This document shows, piece after piece, positions 26,403-36,332 of a DNA stretch of 64,000 nucleotides. A program made the position numbers and the translations under genes. Under the pieces are notes generated by a model. It had not been told where the DNA came from and did not search any database. It saw nothing but the letters and a program-made list of their open reading frames with translations. Position 1 is the first letter of the stretch, and the number at the start of each line of letters is the position of its first letter. The stretch comes from JBKQVT01 sp963727245 (GTDB taxonomy: Bacteria; Planctomycetota; Planctomycetia; Pirellulales; Thermoguttaceae). Where the stretch lies: positions 372,001 to 436,000 of the forward strand of contig CAVSFO010000004.1 in assembly GCA_963727245.1 (NCBI GenBank), written 5' to 3'.

Positions 26403-26470
26403 AGGCCGTTCTCCCCCGTTGCGTCCCGCAGGGACGTTCGATAGTAGCCCAGCGATTCATCGCTGGGTAA
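26394..26470 (-). repeat. Family E element at the decarboxylase 5' end
   Basis: It contains gtcccgcagggac, ttcgatagtagcccagcgat and tcatcgctgggta, plus a right-hand copy of cacacaggccgttctccccc. The same element, in the same orientation relative to the next gene, is at 60924-61001. Confidence 0.65.
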
Positions 26471-26485
26471 TTCTCGGCGACCCCG

Positions 26486-27585
26486 TCATTTTCCGCCGTG
26501 CTTGCTGCAGAATTCCAACATGAACTCGCGCAGCGCCTGCACGCCCTCGATGGGCATGGCGTTATAGATCGAGGCCCGGCAGCCACCCACGCTGCGGTGC
26601 CCCTTCAGCTCGCAGAGGCCGCGGGCCGCCGCCTCCTTCAGGAAGGGCTCGTCCAGGGCGGCGTCGGCCAGGCGGAACGGCACGTTCATGATCGAGCGGC
26701 TTGCCGGCTGCGCGTGCGCTGGTAAAAACCGTTGGAGGCGTCGATGGTCTCGTAGAGCAACTGCGACTTCTTGCGGTTCAGCTCCGCCATCTTGTCCAGG
26801 CCGCCGATCTCGTCCAACAACCAGTCGGTGACCAGTTTGACCATGTAGATGGCGAACACCGGCGGCGTGTTCAACAGCGACTTGTTCTCCGCCATGGTGC
26901 GATAGTTGAGCATCGAAGGCAGGTCCGCAGGCGATTTGGCCACCAGGTCGTCGCGAATGATGACGATGGTCACGCCCGCCGGCCCGGCGTTCTTCTGCGC
27001 ACAGGCGAACAACACGCCGTAGCGGGCGACGGGCACGGGCCGGCAGAGGAAGTCGGACGACGAGTCGCAAACCAGCGGCACGTCGCCCACGTCGGGCTCG
27101 CCGGCGTACTGCACCCCCTGGATCGTCTCGTTCGAGGTGATATAGGCATAGGCGGCGCCGGGGTCCAGTTTCAAGTCGGCCTGCTGGGGCGTGCGATCGT
27201 AGTTGGTCGCTTTGCCGTCCCAGGCCGTCCGCACGGTCCCCTGGGTCTTGGCCTCCTCGGACGCCTTCTTCGACCAGGTGCCGGTGACGATGTAGTCGGC
27301 CGGCTTGCCCGAGCCGCGCAAAAAGTTCAAGGGGATCATGCCGAATTGCAGCAAGGCCCCCCCCTGAAGGAAGAGGACGCGGTAGTTGTCCGGGATGGCC
27401 AGGAGCGTGCGGAGGTTGGCCTCCGCCTGCTCGATGATTTTCGAGAACTGCTTGGACCGGTGGGAGATTTCCAGGATGGAAATGCCTGCGCCGGGCAGCG
27501 CCACCAGATCGCGTTGGGCCTCTTCCAAGGCGGGCAGCGGCAGGACCGCCGGGCCGGGAGAAAAATTGTAGACGCGCTTTTCCAT
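26486..27585 (-). CDS. serC: Phosphoserine aminotransferase, frameshifted near 26712
   Basis: PLP enzyme that transfers the amino group from glutamate to 3-phosphohydroxypyruvate, the second step of serine synthesis (also used in pyridoxal phosphate synthesis). The start MEKRVYNFSPGPAVLPLPAL is the standard SerC beginning; longer readings upstream cross repeat DNA. ISHRSKQF, FLQGGALLQF, GTWSKKA and DSSSDFLCRPV are family blocks. The PLP-binding Lys lies in CAQKNAGPAGVTIV (about residue 197). After FYQRT the frame is lost; one extra base near 26712 gives AQPASRSIMNVPFRL, then LKGHRSVGGCRASIYNAMP and the stop at 26486. The corrected length is about 366 residues, normal for SerC. A sequencing deletion is the likely cause. 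Confidence 0.9.
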
Positions 27586-27680
27586 GTTCGTTTCCTGCTG
27601 GGGAAGACAAAATCGACTCGGAACGAAAGCAAATTCCGCTCCAAGTGTAACGAAAACCTCAATCCTGTCCAGGCGGCGCA

Positions 27681-27762
27681 AGGGGGACAGTCCCATTTTC
27701 GCGGCGAGGACGCCTGTTGGTAAGCAACGCTGTCCGCGCCGCGAAAATCGGGACAGTCCCCT
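27681..27762. repeat. Palindromic element, family F
   Basis: gggggacagtcccattttcg (27682-27701) opposes cgaaaatcgggacagtcccc (27742-27761). A shorter version is at 51207-51254. Confidence 0.65.
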
Positions 27763-27782
27763 GTGAACGCCTACGGGATCCT

Positions 27783-28307
27783 CTAGCGGACGAAATAGAG
27801 CCCCATAAAAATCTTCGGATCGATGATAATCCCCGCGCGGCGCCTGTCCGCCAGCCAGGCGTTGATCCCCTCCAGCGGCGCCAGGATGACCTCGATCTGT
27901 TCGCTGGCATCACCGCCGCCGGCGGCCACCTTCTGCGCCCCTTCGGCGAGAAAAAAGTGGAAACTCTCGTTGGTCAGGCCCGCCGAACTCGGGCCCTCCA
28001 GCAACCACCGCCACCGTGGGGCCTCGTAGCCGGTTTCTTCCAGCAGCTCGCGGCGGGCCGCCTCGATCAGGGCCTCGTTGGCCGCGGCGGGGCTGTCGCC
28101 GGCCAGACCGGCCGGCAATTCGAGCACCTGGGCATGGACCGGAATCCGGTACTGTTGGACCAGCACCAACTGCCGGTCCTCCGTGATCGGCAAAATCACC
28201 ACGCCGCCGGAGACGTTGACGCGCTCGACCCATTCCCAATGACCGGCGGCCACCAGGCGCGTGAATTTTCCCTCCGCAAGCACGCGGATCGGTTCAGATT
28301 GGCTCAT
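27783..28307 (-). CDS. NUDIX hydrolase, ADP-ribose pyrophosphatase type
   Basis: 174 residues. Members hydrolyse nucleoside diphosphates linked to a second group, often ADP-ribose. The beta strand GGVVILPITEDRQLVLVQQY and the block VLELPAGLAGDSPAAANEAL lead into the NUDIX helix EAARRELLEETGY (about residues 83-95), which holds the metal-binding Glu residues. The glycine-rich start of the box is two residues longer than the canonical spacing. The C-terminal part is the usual beta cap. The gene sits alone after family F DNA; substrate is inferred only at family level. Confidence 0.82.
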   Translation of the reverse strand: MSQSEPIRVLAEGKFTRLVAAGHWEWVERVNVSGGVVILPITEDRQLVLVQQYRIPVHAQVLELPAGLAGDSPAAANEALIEAARRELLEETGYEAPRWRWLLEGPSSAGLTNESFHFFLAEGAQKVAAGGGDASEQIEVILAPLEGINAWLADRRRAGIIIDPKIFMGLYFVR

Positions 28308-28461
28308 GGGGCTCCCTCATCGAGGTCCGTCGATCTGCGTTTACCTTAATGGATGCGTCGCGGCAGGACAACCGGGGGACCGCCGGTACGCGGCGGCGGC
28401 CAGTTTACAACCTGCCAAGAGAAAGCTATAAATTGATTACCCCCAAAAAGGGCCGTTAAAC

Positions 28462-29958
28462 ATGGCCGACGCCGACATTCTCGACCGCCAGCAGGAAAAC
28501 CGCGACAAGACGGGAGTGGCCCTCTCTTCGTTGCTGGCGGCCAGCGTGCTGACCCTGCTGAAGTTGATCGTCGGACTGGCCACCAACAGCCTCGGCATCC
28601 TCTCCGAAGCCGCCCATTCCGCCTTGGACCTGCTGGCCGCCGGCGTGACGCTCTTCGCGGTCCGCGTCTCCGGCCGGCCGGCAAGCCGGGAATATACCTA
28701 CGGCCGCGGCAAGTTCGAAAACCTCTCCGCCCTCTTTGAAACCCTGCTCTTGTTAGTCACCTGCCTGTGGATCGTCTACAAAGCGATCCAACGCCTGTAC
28801 TTCAAGCACGGCACGGAAGTCACCGTCAACCGTTGGGCGTTTGCCGTCGTCCTCCTGTCGATGGCGGTCGATTTCTCCCGCTCCCGGGCGCTGGGCCACT
28901 TTGCCCGCAAGTACCAAAGCCAGGCCCTGGAGGCCGACGCCCTGCACTTTTCCACCGACATCTGGTCTTCCGGGGTGGTGCTGCTGGGGCTGGCGGGCAT
29001 GTGGCTGGCGGGCCGCTGGAACATGCCCTGGCTGACCAACGCCGACACGGTGGCCGCCCTCGGCGTGGCCGTCATCATCGTCGGGGTCAGCTTGCGACTG
29101 GGCAAGAAATCGCTCGACGACCTGCTGGACCGCATTCCCGTCGATCTGCAAGAGCGGGTGGCCCAAGCGGCGGGCCAAGTGGCCGGCGTGTTGCAGGTCA
29201 CCAAGGTCCGATTGCGGCGCAGCGGCCCGGAAATCTTCGCCGACGTGACCCTTTCGGTCGGCCAGGCCACCAGTTTTGAGAAGGCCCATGAAATCGCCGA
29301 CCATGCGGCGGCGGCCGTGCGCGCGATGCTGCCCCGGGCGGACGTGGTCGTCCATGCCGAGCCCGTCGTGGCGCCGGAGGAGGAACTGACCACCACCGTC
29401 CGCGTGCTGGCGGCCCGTCACTCGCTGGGCGCGCACGGCATCCGCATCTTCGACGACGCGGCGGAGCGCTGGATCGAACTCCACCTCGAAGTCAGCGGCC
29501 GGCTCAGCGTCGAGGAAGCCCACCGGCAGGCCACGGAGTTCGAGAAGGAACTCCGCGCCACGGTGCCGGGGCTGGGGCGGATCGTCTCCCACCTCGAGCC
29601 GGTTGGCGACGCGACCGCCACGGTCCGGGGGGAGCCGGCTGCCCAGACGCAAATTCTCGCCGCCCTGGCCGATTTCTACCGCAAACACGGCTTCCCGCTG
29701 GATCCCCACAACATCGTCGCCCAGTGGGCCGGCGGCGAGTTGCAGGTCTCCTTCCATTGCCGCCTGGGGGCGGCCACGGCCTTGACCGAAGCCCACGACT
29801 TGACCGTCCGCCTGGAGGAGTTTCTCCGCGGCCGGATCCGCAACTTGGGTCGCGTGGTCATTCACGTCGAGCCGGTCAAAACGAGCGGCCGGGCGCGGAT
29901 CCAAGCTAGGTCCCGCCCCCGCAGCCCACGCCCACCGGCTGCGTCCGGTGGGAATTGA
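28462..29958 (+). CDS. Cation diffusion facilitator metal transporter with extended C-terminus
   Basis: 498 residues; inner-membrane exporter of zinc, iron or similar ions by proton exchange. Six membrane helices occupy about residues 18-215. The metal site is HSALD in SEAAHSALDLLAAG and HFSTD in ADALHFSTDIWSSG, the standard two-helix HxxxD pair. Ordinary relatives end after one cytoplasmic dimerisation domain of about 80 residues. Here three such domains follow (about 215-290, 295-375 and 385-475), each with a central acidic/His stretch such as ADVVVHAEPVVAP, IVSHLEPV and VVIHVEPV. The last 15 residues (RPRSPRPPAASGGN) are encoded by repeat family J. Metal specificity is not readable. Confidence 0.85.
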   Translation: MADADILDRQQENRDKTGVALSSLLAASVLTLLKLIVGLATNSLGILSEAAHSALDLLAAGVTLFAVRVSGRPASREYTYGRGKFENLSALFETLLLLVTCLWIVYKAIQRLYFKHGTEVTVNRWAFAVVLLSMAVDFSRSRALGHFARKYQSQALEADALHFSTDIWSSGVVLLGLAGMWLAGRWNMPWLTNADTVAALGVAVIIVGVSLRLGKKSLDDLLDRIPVDLQERVAQAAGQVAGVLQVTKVRLRRSGPEIFADVTLSVGQATSFEKAHEIADHAAAAVRAMLPRADVVVHAEPVVAPEEELTTTVRVLAARHSLGAHGIRIFDDAAERWIELHLEVSGRLSVEEAHRQATEFEKELRATVPGLGRIVSHLEPVGDATATVRGEPAAQTQILAALADFYRKHGFPLDPHNIVAQWAGGELQVSFHCRLGAATALTEAHDLTVRLEEFLRGRIRNLGRVVIHVEPVKTSGRARIQARSRPRSPRPPAASGGN

Positions 29959-30014
29959 AGTGGTAAGCGGCGCCATTTCCGGCGCCCTTCCCACCGGACG
30001 CAGCCGGTGGGCTT
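29929..30014. repeat. Palindromic element, family J, overlapping the transporter stop
   Basis: cccaccggctgcgtccggtg (29931-29950) opposes caccggacgcagccggtggg (about 29991-30010); the inner arms are aagcggcgccatttccggcgccctt. It codes the tail of the CDF transporter and its stop codon. Confidence 0.6.
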
Positions 30015-30085
30015 AGGTTGCGGGAATCACCGGGGCCGCTGCCTGCCCCCCATCTTCCCCATTACCCCCGCGTTCCCTTATTGCC

Positions 30086-30120
30086 CTCCCTGGTCCCTGG
30101 TCCCCGGCCCCTGGTCCCTC
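30086..30120. repeat. Low-complexity repeat, family H
   Basis: Four tandem words: ctccctggtccctggtcccc followed by ggcccctggtccct. Confidence 0.55.
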
Positions 30121-30202
30121 GTTTGCCGTAGCACATTTCCGCAAACCAAGATAAACTCACGAAGATATTTTGTATCCACTGGAATCATTGCGCGGAGGCG
30201 TC

Positions 30203-31435
30203 ATGCCGCACCGGCCCTTCCGATTCGTTCATGCCAGTGATTTCCACCTGGAAATGCCGTTCGGCGGGCTGGCCGAGGTGCCCGATCCCCTGCGGGAGCC
30301 GCTGATCGAGGCGGCCTACACGGCGGCCACCCGGGTCTTCGATGCGGTCCTGGCCGAGGAGGCCGAATTTCTCGTCCTCTCCGGCGATGTGCTGCACTCG
30401 CCACAGACCGGCCCGCGCGGGCCGCTGTTCCTCTGCCAACAGTTTGCCCGGCTGGCCCAACGGCAAATCCCCGTCTATTGGGCCACCGGCGGCGTCGATC
30501 CGCCCGAGGTTTGGCCGCCGGTCATCGCGCTTCCCGAGAACGTTCACCTCGCGGTCCGCGGCCGCGTCTCGGAACTGATCCACCAGCGCGACGCCGCGCC
30601 GCTGGCGCGGCTGCTGCTGCACGGCCGCGACGGCAACCGCCTGGTGCGAGCGAGCGATTTCAATCCCGACCCGGCCGGCCTCTACTCCATCGCCGTCGTG
30701 CATGGGACGGTCGAGACGGCGGCGTTGGGATCGCGGGGCATCGACTACTGGGCCCTGGGCGGCCGCCATGACCGCAGCACGTTGTTCAGCGCGCCGCAGA
30801 TGGCCCATTATGCCGGCAGCCCGCAAGGCCGGCGGCCCGACGAGGCCGGCGTCCACGGCTGCACGCTCGTTCAGGTCGACGAAAACCGCCAGGCGCGGAC
30901 CCACCTCGTGCCCACCGACGCGGTCCGCTTTCTCGGCGGGCGCGTCGTCGTCGACGAGTCGACCGGCCGAGGCGACCTGGAATCGCTCTTGCGCGAAAGC
31001 ATGCACGCGCTGGTGGAAGCCACGCCGAACCTGGACCTGTTGGTCTCCTGGACCGTTGCCGGCAGCGGGCCGCTTATCGCGCAGTTGCGGCGCGGCAAGC
31101 TGGCCGGCGAACTGCTCGGCACGCTGCGGAGCGAGCAGGCAGCGGGCACGCCGACCGCCTGGAGCGTGTCGATCGAGGTCGAGCCGGGGGCCGGATTGCC
31201 GCCGGAGTGGTACGAGCAGGAGACGATCCGCGGCGATTTTCTCCGCGCGATTCGCCAGTTCGAGGTCAACCAGAGCGAGCCGCTGGGGCTGGAAAATTAC
31301 CTGTCCGAGGCCCATCTGGCCGGCGCCATGGCGTCGGCCGCCGCGATGGCCGACCAGGCGGTCCGCCAGGCCGTGCTCCGCGATGCGGCCTGGTTGGGCG
31401 CCGATCTGCTCAGCGGAGAGGAAGTGCAATCGTGA
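30203..31435 (+). CDS. DNA repair exonuclease, YhaO/SbcD-like
   Basis: 410 residues from MPHRPFRFVHASDFHLEMPF, with GGAGG 5 bases before the ATG. Metallophosphoesterase of the Mre11/SbcD group. DFHLE is motif I, LSGDVLH motif II; VVHGTVE and LGGRHDR carry the later His ligands. The Asn-His motif III (GNHE/GNHD) of typical members is replaced by WATGGVDPP, so one metal ligand may be missing. The gene overlaps the next by four bases (stop at 31433-31435, GTG at 31432), a tight coupling to its ATPase partner, as in Bacillus yhaO-yhaN. Together they probably cut or tether DNA ends. Confidence 0.8.
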   Translation: MPHRPFRFVHASDFHLEMPFGGLAEVPDPLREPLIEAAYTAATRVFDAVLAEEAEFLVLSGDVLHSPQTGPRGPLFLCQQFARLAQRQIPVYWATGGVDPPEVWPPVIALPENVHLAVRGRVSELIHQRDAAPLARLLLHGRDGNRLVRASDFNPDPAGLYSIAVVHGTVETAALGSRGIDYWALGGRHDRSTLFSAPQMAHYAGSPQGRRPDEAGVHGCTLVQVDENRQARTHLVPTDAVRFLGGRVVVDESTGRGDLESLLRESMHALVEATPNLDLLVSWTVAGSGPLIAQLRRGKLAGELLGTLRSEQAAGTPTAWSVSIEVEPGAGLPPEWYEQETIRGDFLRAIRQFEVNQSEPLGLENYLSEAHLAGAMASAAAMADQAVRQAVLRDAAWLGADLLSGEEVQS

Positions 31436-34400
31436 AAATCACCGCCCTGGAAATCGACGGCTACGGCGCCTGGAGCGGATTGAAGATCGAGCGCCTTGCC
31501 GACGGTTTGAACGTCCTCTACGGGCCGAACGAGGCGGGCAAGACCACCCTGCTCTGCTTCCTCCGCTCGGTGCTCTACGGCTTCGCGCCGAGCGGCGGCA
31601 TTACTTGCCCCCGCTCCGCGGCGGACGACCCGGCGGTTGGATCGAAGTGGCCGGGCCCGCCGGCCGCTTCCAGATCGCCCGCCACGACGACGGCGGCGGA
31701 CAGCCGGGCGGCGAAGAGATAACCTTGACCGCCGCCGACGGAACCCGGCAGGGCGAGCATCTGCTCAAGGTCTTGCTGTCGAACATCGACGAGCCCATCT
31801 TCAGCAACGTCTTCGCCGTCGGACTCCGCGAAATGCAGGAACTCGGCACGCTCAGCGACGGCGACGCCGCCGAGTTCCTTTACAATCTCAGCGCGGGCGT
31901 GGATCGCGTCTCGCTGGTCGACGTGCTGGGCGAATTGGAAACCTCGCGCAATCGCATCCTCGACCGCAGCGGCGGCCCCTGCCAGGTCGCCCAACTGCTG
32001 GCCGAACGGGAAAAACTCCGCCAGGACATCGAACAGCTCGACGACCTCATGCGCCGCTACGGCCAACTGGCCGGCGAGCAACTGCTGCTCGACCGCGAAA
32101 TCGCCCGGCTCGAGGAAGAAAAAACCCGCACGGACTATGAGTTGCGGGTGGTCGAGCTGGCCATCGGACTGGGCGACTCGTGGCGGCGGCGGGCGGCCAT
32201 GGACGACGAATTGGCCGCCTTGGGACCGCAATCGCCCATGCCCGAGGATGCCGTGGGCCGGCTCGACGCCCTGAACGGGCACATGCGCAAGTGCCAACAG
32301 CAAGTGGACGAACTTCGCCACCAGCGTCGCGATCTGCGCAGCGAGGGCTCGGCGCTGAGCATCAGCGATGCCCTCCGCCGGCAGGCCCCCCGCATCGAGG
32401 CCATGCAGGAACAACTCCCCTGGATCGCCGCCCTGCAAGGCCAGGTGGGCGGCCTGGAGAAGGAGATCGCCGACGCCAGGGCGGCCATCGCGGCTGAACT
32501 CAAACAACTCGGCTTGGACGGCGGGGAGGGGCCGCCGCTGCTGCCCGCGCTTTCCGCCCGCAGCATGGCGCTGCTGCGCTCGGCCGCCCGGGCGATAGGC
32601 CCCTGCCGGCAGCGCGTGGCCCAGGCGCGCCAGTCCGCCGCGGCCGCCGAGGAGGCGGCCCGGCGCTGGCCTCGCGGCTCGACGCCGCCTTGAGCGTCCG
32701 CGAGGACCGGCAGTTGCCCGCCGCCATCGACCGGGCCGGCAGCCTGCTGGCGCAACTGCGCCGCCGCATCCAGATCGAGCAGCGGCTGGACCAGATCAGC
32801 GGCTGCCAGCAGGACCTCGAGGCGCAGAGCCGCCGCCTGCTCGGCCGCCAGTTGCCGTCCGCTTGGGCGCTGGCCGGACTGGGAACGATCTTCGTCCTGG
32901 GCGTCGTGCTGGTCATGGCCGGCCTGTTCATGCCCACTGCGATCACCGGCTCGCTGGGCTGGGCCCTGGCGGTGCTGGGGGCGGCCGGGACGATCGCCGC
33001 CGGGCTGGGCAAGATCATGCTGGAACGCTCCAACTCCGGGCGGCTCGATGCCTGCCAGAAACAGATCGGCATGGTCCAGTTGCAAGTCAAGCAGGCCGCC
33101 GACGACCGCGATGCACTGGATGCACAGCTTCCGCACGGCGGCGGTCCGATCGCCGCCCGCCTGGCCGCGGCCGAGAAGGACCTAGCCTCGCTTGAGGAGT
33201 TGCTGCCGCTGGAGACCCGGCGGGCCGCCTTGGGACAGGAGGCCGCCGCGGCCGGCCAGCGCGCGAGCCAGGCCGAGCACGACTTCACCGCGGCCCGGCG
33301 CCGCTGGCGCGAGGTCTTGCTCCAGACCGGCTTGCCGCGCAGCTTTGCTCCCAAGCAACTGAAACAGTTGACGCGGCGCTGCGATCAGATCGCCCAGGTA
33401 CAGCGGCAATTGACCCAGCGGACCGAGGACCTGGCCCATCGCCGCCGCGAGTTGGACTCTATTACCGGGCGCATTGCCCAGCTTGTCGCCGACGCCGGGA
33501 TCGACGCCGGCCCCGGTGAGCCGGCCGAGCAACTCCGCCGTCTCGCCGATGCCCTGGGCCGGCAAGCGACCGAGCTGGCCCGCCGCGACGCCATCCGCCA
33601 ACAACTGCGGCGCATTGGCCGGCGGCGCGAAAAACTCGAAGAGGCCGTGGGCCGGCTGCGCCGCCGTCGCCGCGAGTTGCTGCGCGACTCGGCGCGCGCG
33701 ACGAGCAGGAATTTCGCCGCCGCGCCGTCGAGGCCGCCCGCGCCGACGTGCTGCGGCGCGAGCGCCAGGAGGTCGCCCGCGAGATTACCGCGGCCATTGC
33801 CGGCCATTGTCCGCAAGAGGCCGTCGGCCGGCAACTTTCTGGCGCTGCGGGCGGAGCGTTGGAACCCCGTCGGGATGAATTGCTCGCCGGCGCGGCCGCC
33901 GCTGACGCGGCGCTCAAAGAGCGCTTCGAGCGGCGCGGCCGGCTTGCCGAGCAGTTGCAGGCCCTGGCCGACGATCGCCAACTGGCCCGCAAGCAACTCG
34001 ATTTGGCCATCGTTCAGCAGCGGCTCGACGAGGCGGTGCGGCGCTGGCAGGTGTTGGCGGCAACGTGCCGCACGCTGGACCTGGTTCGGGCCACGTTCGA
34101 GCAGCAGCGGCAGCCGGAGACGCTGCAAGAGGCCTCCGGATACTTGCAGCGGCTGACGGAGGGCCGCTACGGCCGCGTCTGGACGCCGTTGGGCGGGCAC
34201 GTGCTGCGCGTCGACGATGCCGAGGGTCATGCCCTGCCGGTCGAGGCGTTGAGCCGCGGCACGCGCGAGCAACTGTTCCTCAGCCTGCGGCTGGCGCTGG
34301 CCGCCTGTTATGCGCGGCGCGGGCGCCGTTGCCCTTGGTGCTGGACGACGTGCTGGTGAACTTCGACACGCGGCGGGCGGAGGCCGCGGTGGCCGTATTG

Positions 34401-34778
34401 CGCGATTTTGCCGCCGCCGGCCACCAGGTGCTGGTCTTTACCTGTCACGAGCACATGCTGCGGATGTTCCAATCGCTGAAGGTGCCTGCCGGCCGGCTGC
34501 CCGACGCCCGCGAGTCCGTACACGCCGCCGTGGTCTTCGAGGAGCCGGCGAAAGAGCGTCCCAAGCGGGCGCGGAAATCGCCGGCGCCGCGCAAGACTGC
34601 CGCCCGCATCAAGCCGCCGGAGTTGCCAGAGGGCGCCGCCGGTCAACGGCGCGACGACGAGCCTGGCGACGACGTGCCCTGGGAGGCGGGGGTGGAGGCG
34701 GACTTTGGCGACGCCGACGACGAGGATTGGGACGACGACCAGGGGCATCATGGCGAAGGCGGCGCCGCCGCGGCATAG
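31432..34778 (+). CDS. YhaN/SbcC-like AAA ATPase with coiled coil, four frameshifts
   Basis: About 1115 residues once the frame is corrected. It opens MKITALEIDGYGAWSGLKIE, with Walker A GPNEAGKTT near residue 33. Long coiled coils (for instance LAEREKLRQDIEQLDDLMRR) flank a central pair of membrane-like helices (ALAGLGTIFVLGVVLVMAGL and LGWALAVLGAAGTIAAGLG). This pair is a feature of the YhaN branch, not of SbcC. The C-terminal half has the signature region LSRGTREQLFLSLRLALAAC and Walker B LPLVLDDVLVNFDTRR. An acidic tail ends GDADDEDWDDDQG. Frame breaks are near 31602, 32662, 33698 and 34322; each is cured by one base, so I treat it as one gene. Its partner is the nuclease at 30203. Confidence 0.78.
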
Positions 34779-34846
34779 CGAGTCCCGGGCGTAAGACGCG
34801 GGGATGACGTTAATGCTTCGCTTAGCCCGGATTATTCACCGCGTGC

Positions 34847-34926
<80 letters not shown>

Positions 34927-34945
34927 GCGGGGCCCTCGGCGCGGC

Positions 34946-35732
34946 TCATCCTTGATATTGCCTCCAGATGGCATCCAGCGCGGCGGCCGCGCCGGCAGAG
35001 AACTTCACGTCGACCAGATCGGAGACCGTGCTGCGGGCCGGGTTGATCTCGATGGTCGGCCGGCCCTGGCTGGCCGCCCAGCGCACCGGCTCGGCAATGT
35101 AAGGAAAGACGCTGGTCGTGCCGATGCTGAAGACGGCGTCGAAGCCCGTCTGGCACTCTTCGTAAAGCCGCTCCAGCGTATCGGTGGGCAGCATTTCGCC
35201 GAACAGCACCACGTCGGGCCGCATCATGCCGGAACACTCGGGGCAGCGCGGCGGGATGCAGAGGCCGCTGTAGTCGGCCACCGTCTGCCTGGCCCCGCAG
35301 TTCATGCACAGGAGCCGGTAGAGGTTGCCGTGGATTTCCAAAACGTTCTGCGCCGGCGCGGCGATGGAAGTCGTCGATGTTCTGCGTCAGCGTCCAGACG
35401 CGGGGAAAATGGGCCTCCATCTCCGCGATCACCTGGTGGCCGCGATTGAACGTGGCCTGCCGGGCGGCCCGCTCGATCTGGCCGAGATACTTCCAGGTGA
35501 GTTCCGGCCGGCGGCGGAGCATCGAGCCGGAGAGCAATTCCTCGATGGGCAGCCCTTCCTCCGTGTCATTGGCGTTGTACAGGCCGCCGATGCCGCGGTA
35601 GGTCGGCAGCCCGGAATCGGCCGAGATGCCCGCCCCGGTGATGAACAGCAGGCTGCGACTCTGCCGCAGGATGGCGACGACGCGATCAAGCGACGGCTTG
35701 TCCCAGGAGCGATCGGTATCGGCTGCGGGCAT
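34946..35732 (-). CDS. SIR2 family NAD-dependent protein deacylase, frameshifted near 35350
   Basis: About 260 residues from MPAADTDRSWDKPSLDRVVA. Sirtuins remove acyl groups from lysines using NAD. FITGAGISADSGLPTYRG is the NAD loop, TQNIDDFHRRAG the ribose-binding block. After RAG the frame shifts near 35350. The other frame supplies NVLEIHGNLYRL with the catalytic His, the zinc Cys pairs CMNC and CPEC, then RPDVVLFGE, SIGTTSVFPY and EINPARSTV. The start codon lies 46 bases inside the 3' end of the upstream gene. The stretch after the catalytic region is normal, so a read error at the break is likely. Confidence 0.85.
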
Positions 35733-36240
35733 CCCAAGTAATCCAAGCGAGGAAAAGGTTTCCGCCCAGCGACGCGAACAAGGCCAGCACGGTAAGCCAA
35801 AGCGGGAGCCACGGCCGCTCGGCCGCCGGCTCGCCGGCGACGGCCGGCCCGGCGGCAGGCGCGGCCGCGGCGTTGGCAGCAGGCCTGGCGGGAATTGCGG
35901 TGGCCGCGGGGTTGCCGGCAGACGCCGGGGCCACGAAGGCGGCCGGCTGTTCGGCCAGGGCCTTGCCGGCCAGGTCCAACGGCAGCGCGGCGGGGGCTGC
36001 CGCCGGCCTGGGCGGCAGCTTGCGGGCCAGGATTTTGTCGCCCACCACGATGCGGAAGGAGCGGACTTCCTGCAGCACCTGCGGCGGCAGGTCGCTCTCG
36101 ATCGACTCGCCCGCGCGCATCGCCTCCAGCGCCTCCGGGGTGAGTTCGATAATGTACTGGACCCCTCCCTCGGGCCGTGGTTGCCAGCCGAACTGGAAGC
36201 CCAACAGTGCTGTGGCTGCAAAAAACGCCATGGGACCCAT
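35686..36240 (-). CDS. Proline/alanine-rich membrane protein, unknown function
   Basis: 184 residues. The start at 36240 is fixed by an excellent ribosome site, GGGAGGAG, 7 bases upstream. One hydrophobic stretch at the N-terminus (MAFFAATALLGFQFGW) and one near the C-terminus (PLWLTVLALFASLGGNLFLA) flank a region with a beta/alpha part (YIIELTPEALEAMRAGESIE, LQEVRSFRIVVGD). A long Ala/Pro linker (about 80-140) follows. It is probably anchored by its C-terminal helix. No domain family is recognised. Its end overlaps the start of the sirtuin gene, so the two are probably co-translated. Confidence 0.6.
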   Translation of the reverse strand: MGPMAFFAATALLGFQFGWQPRPEGGVQYIIELTPEALEAMRAGESIESDLPPQVLQEVRSFRIVVGDKILARKLPPRPAAAPAALPLDLAGKALAEQPAAFVAPASAGNPAATAIPARPAANAAAAPAAGPAVAGEPAAERPWLPLWLTVLALFASLGGNLFLAWITWDARSRYRSLLGQAVA

Positions 36241-36332
36241 AAGAACTCCTCCCGGGGCTGTTGCTCGCACGGCATCGCCCCTATTATTTATATGTTAGCT
36301 TGCTCCCGGTGGTGTCGTAAAGCAGGCGTGCG

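Noticed and set aside
26395..26586. Short frame with NRWATIERPCGT, and its twin near 60970
   Set aside because: The peptide is the translation of repeat family E in one frame, found at both copies with no ribosome site or other support.
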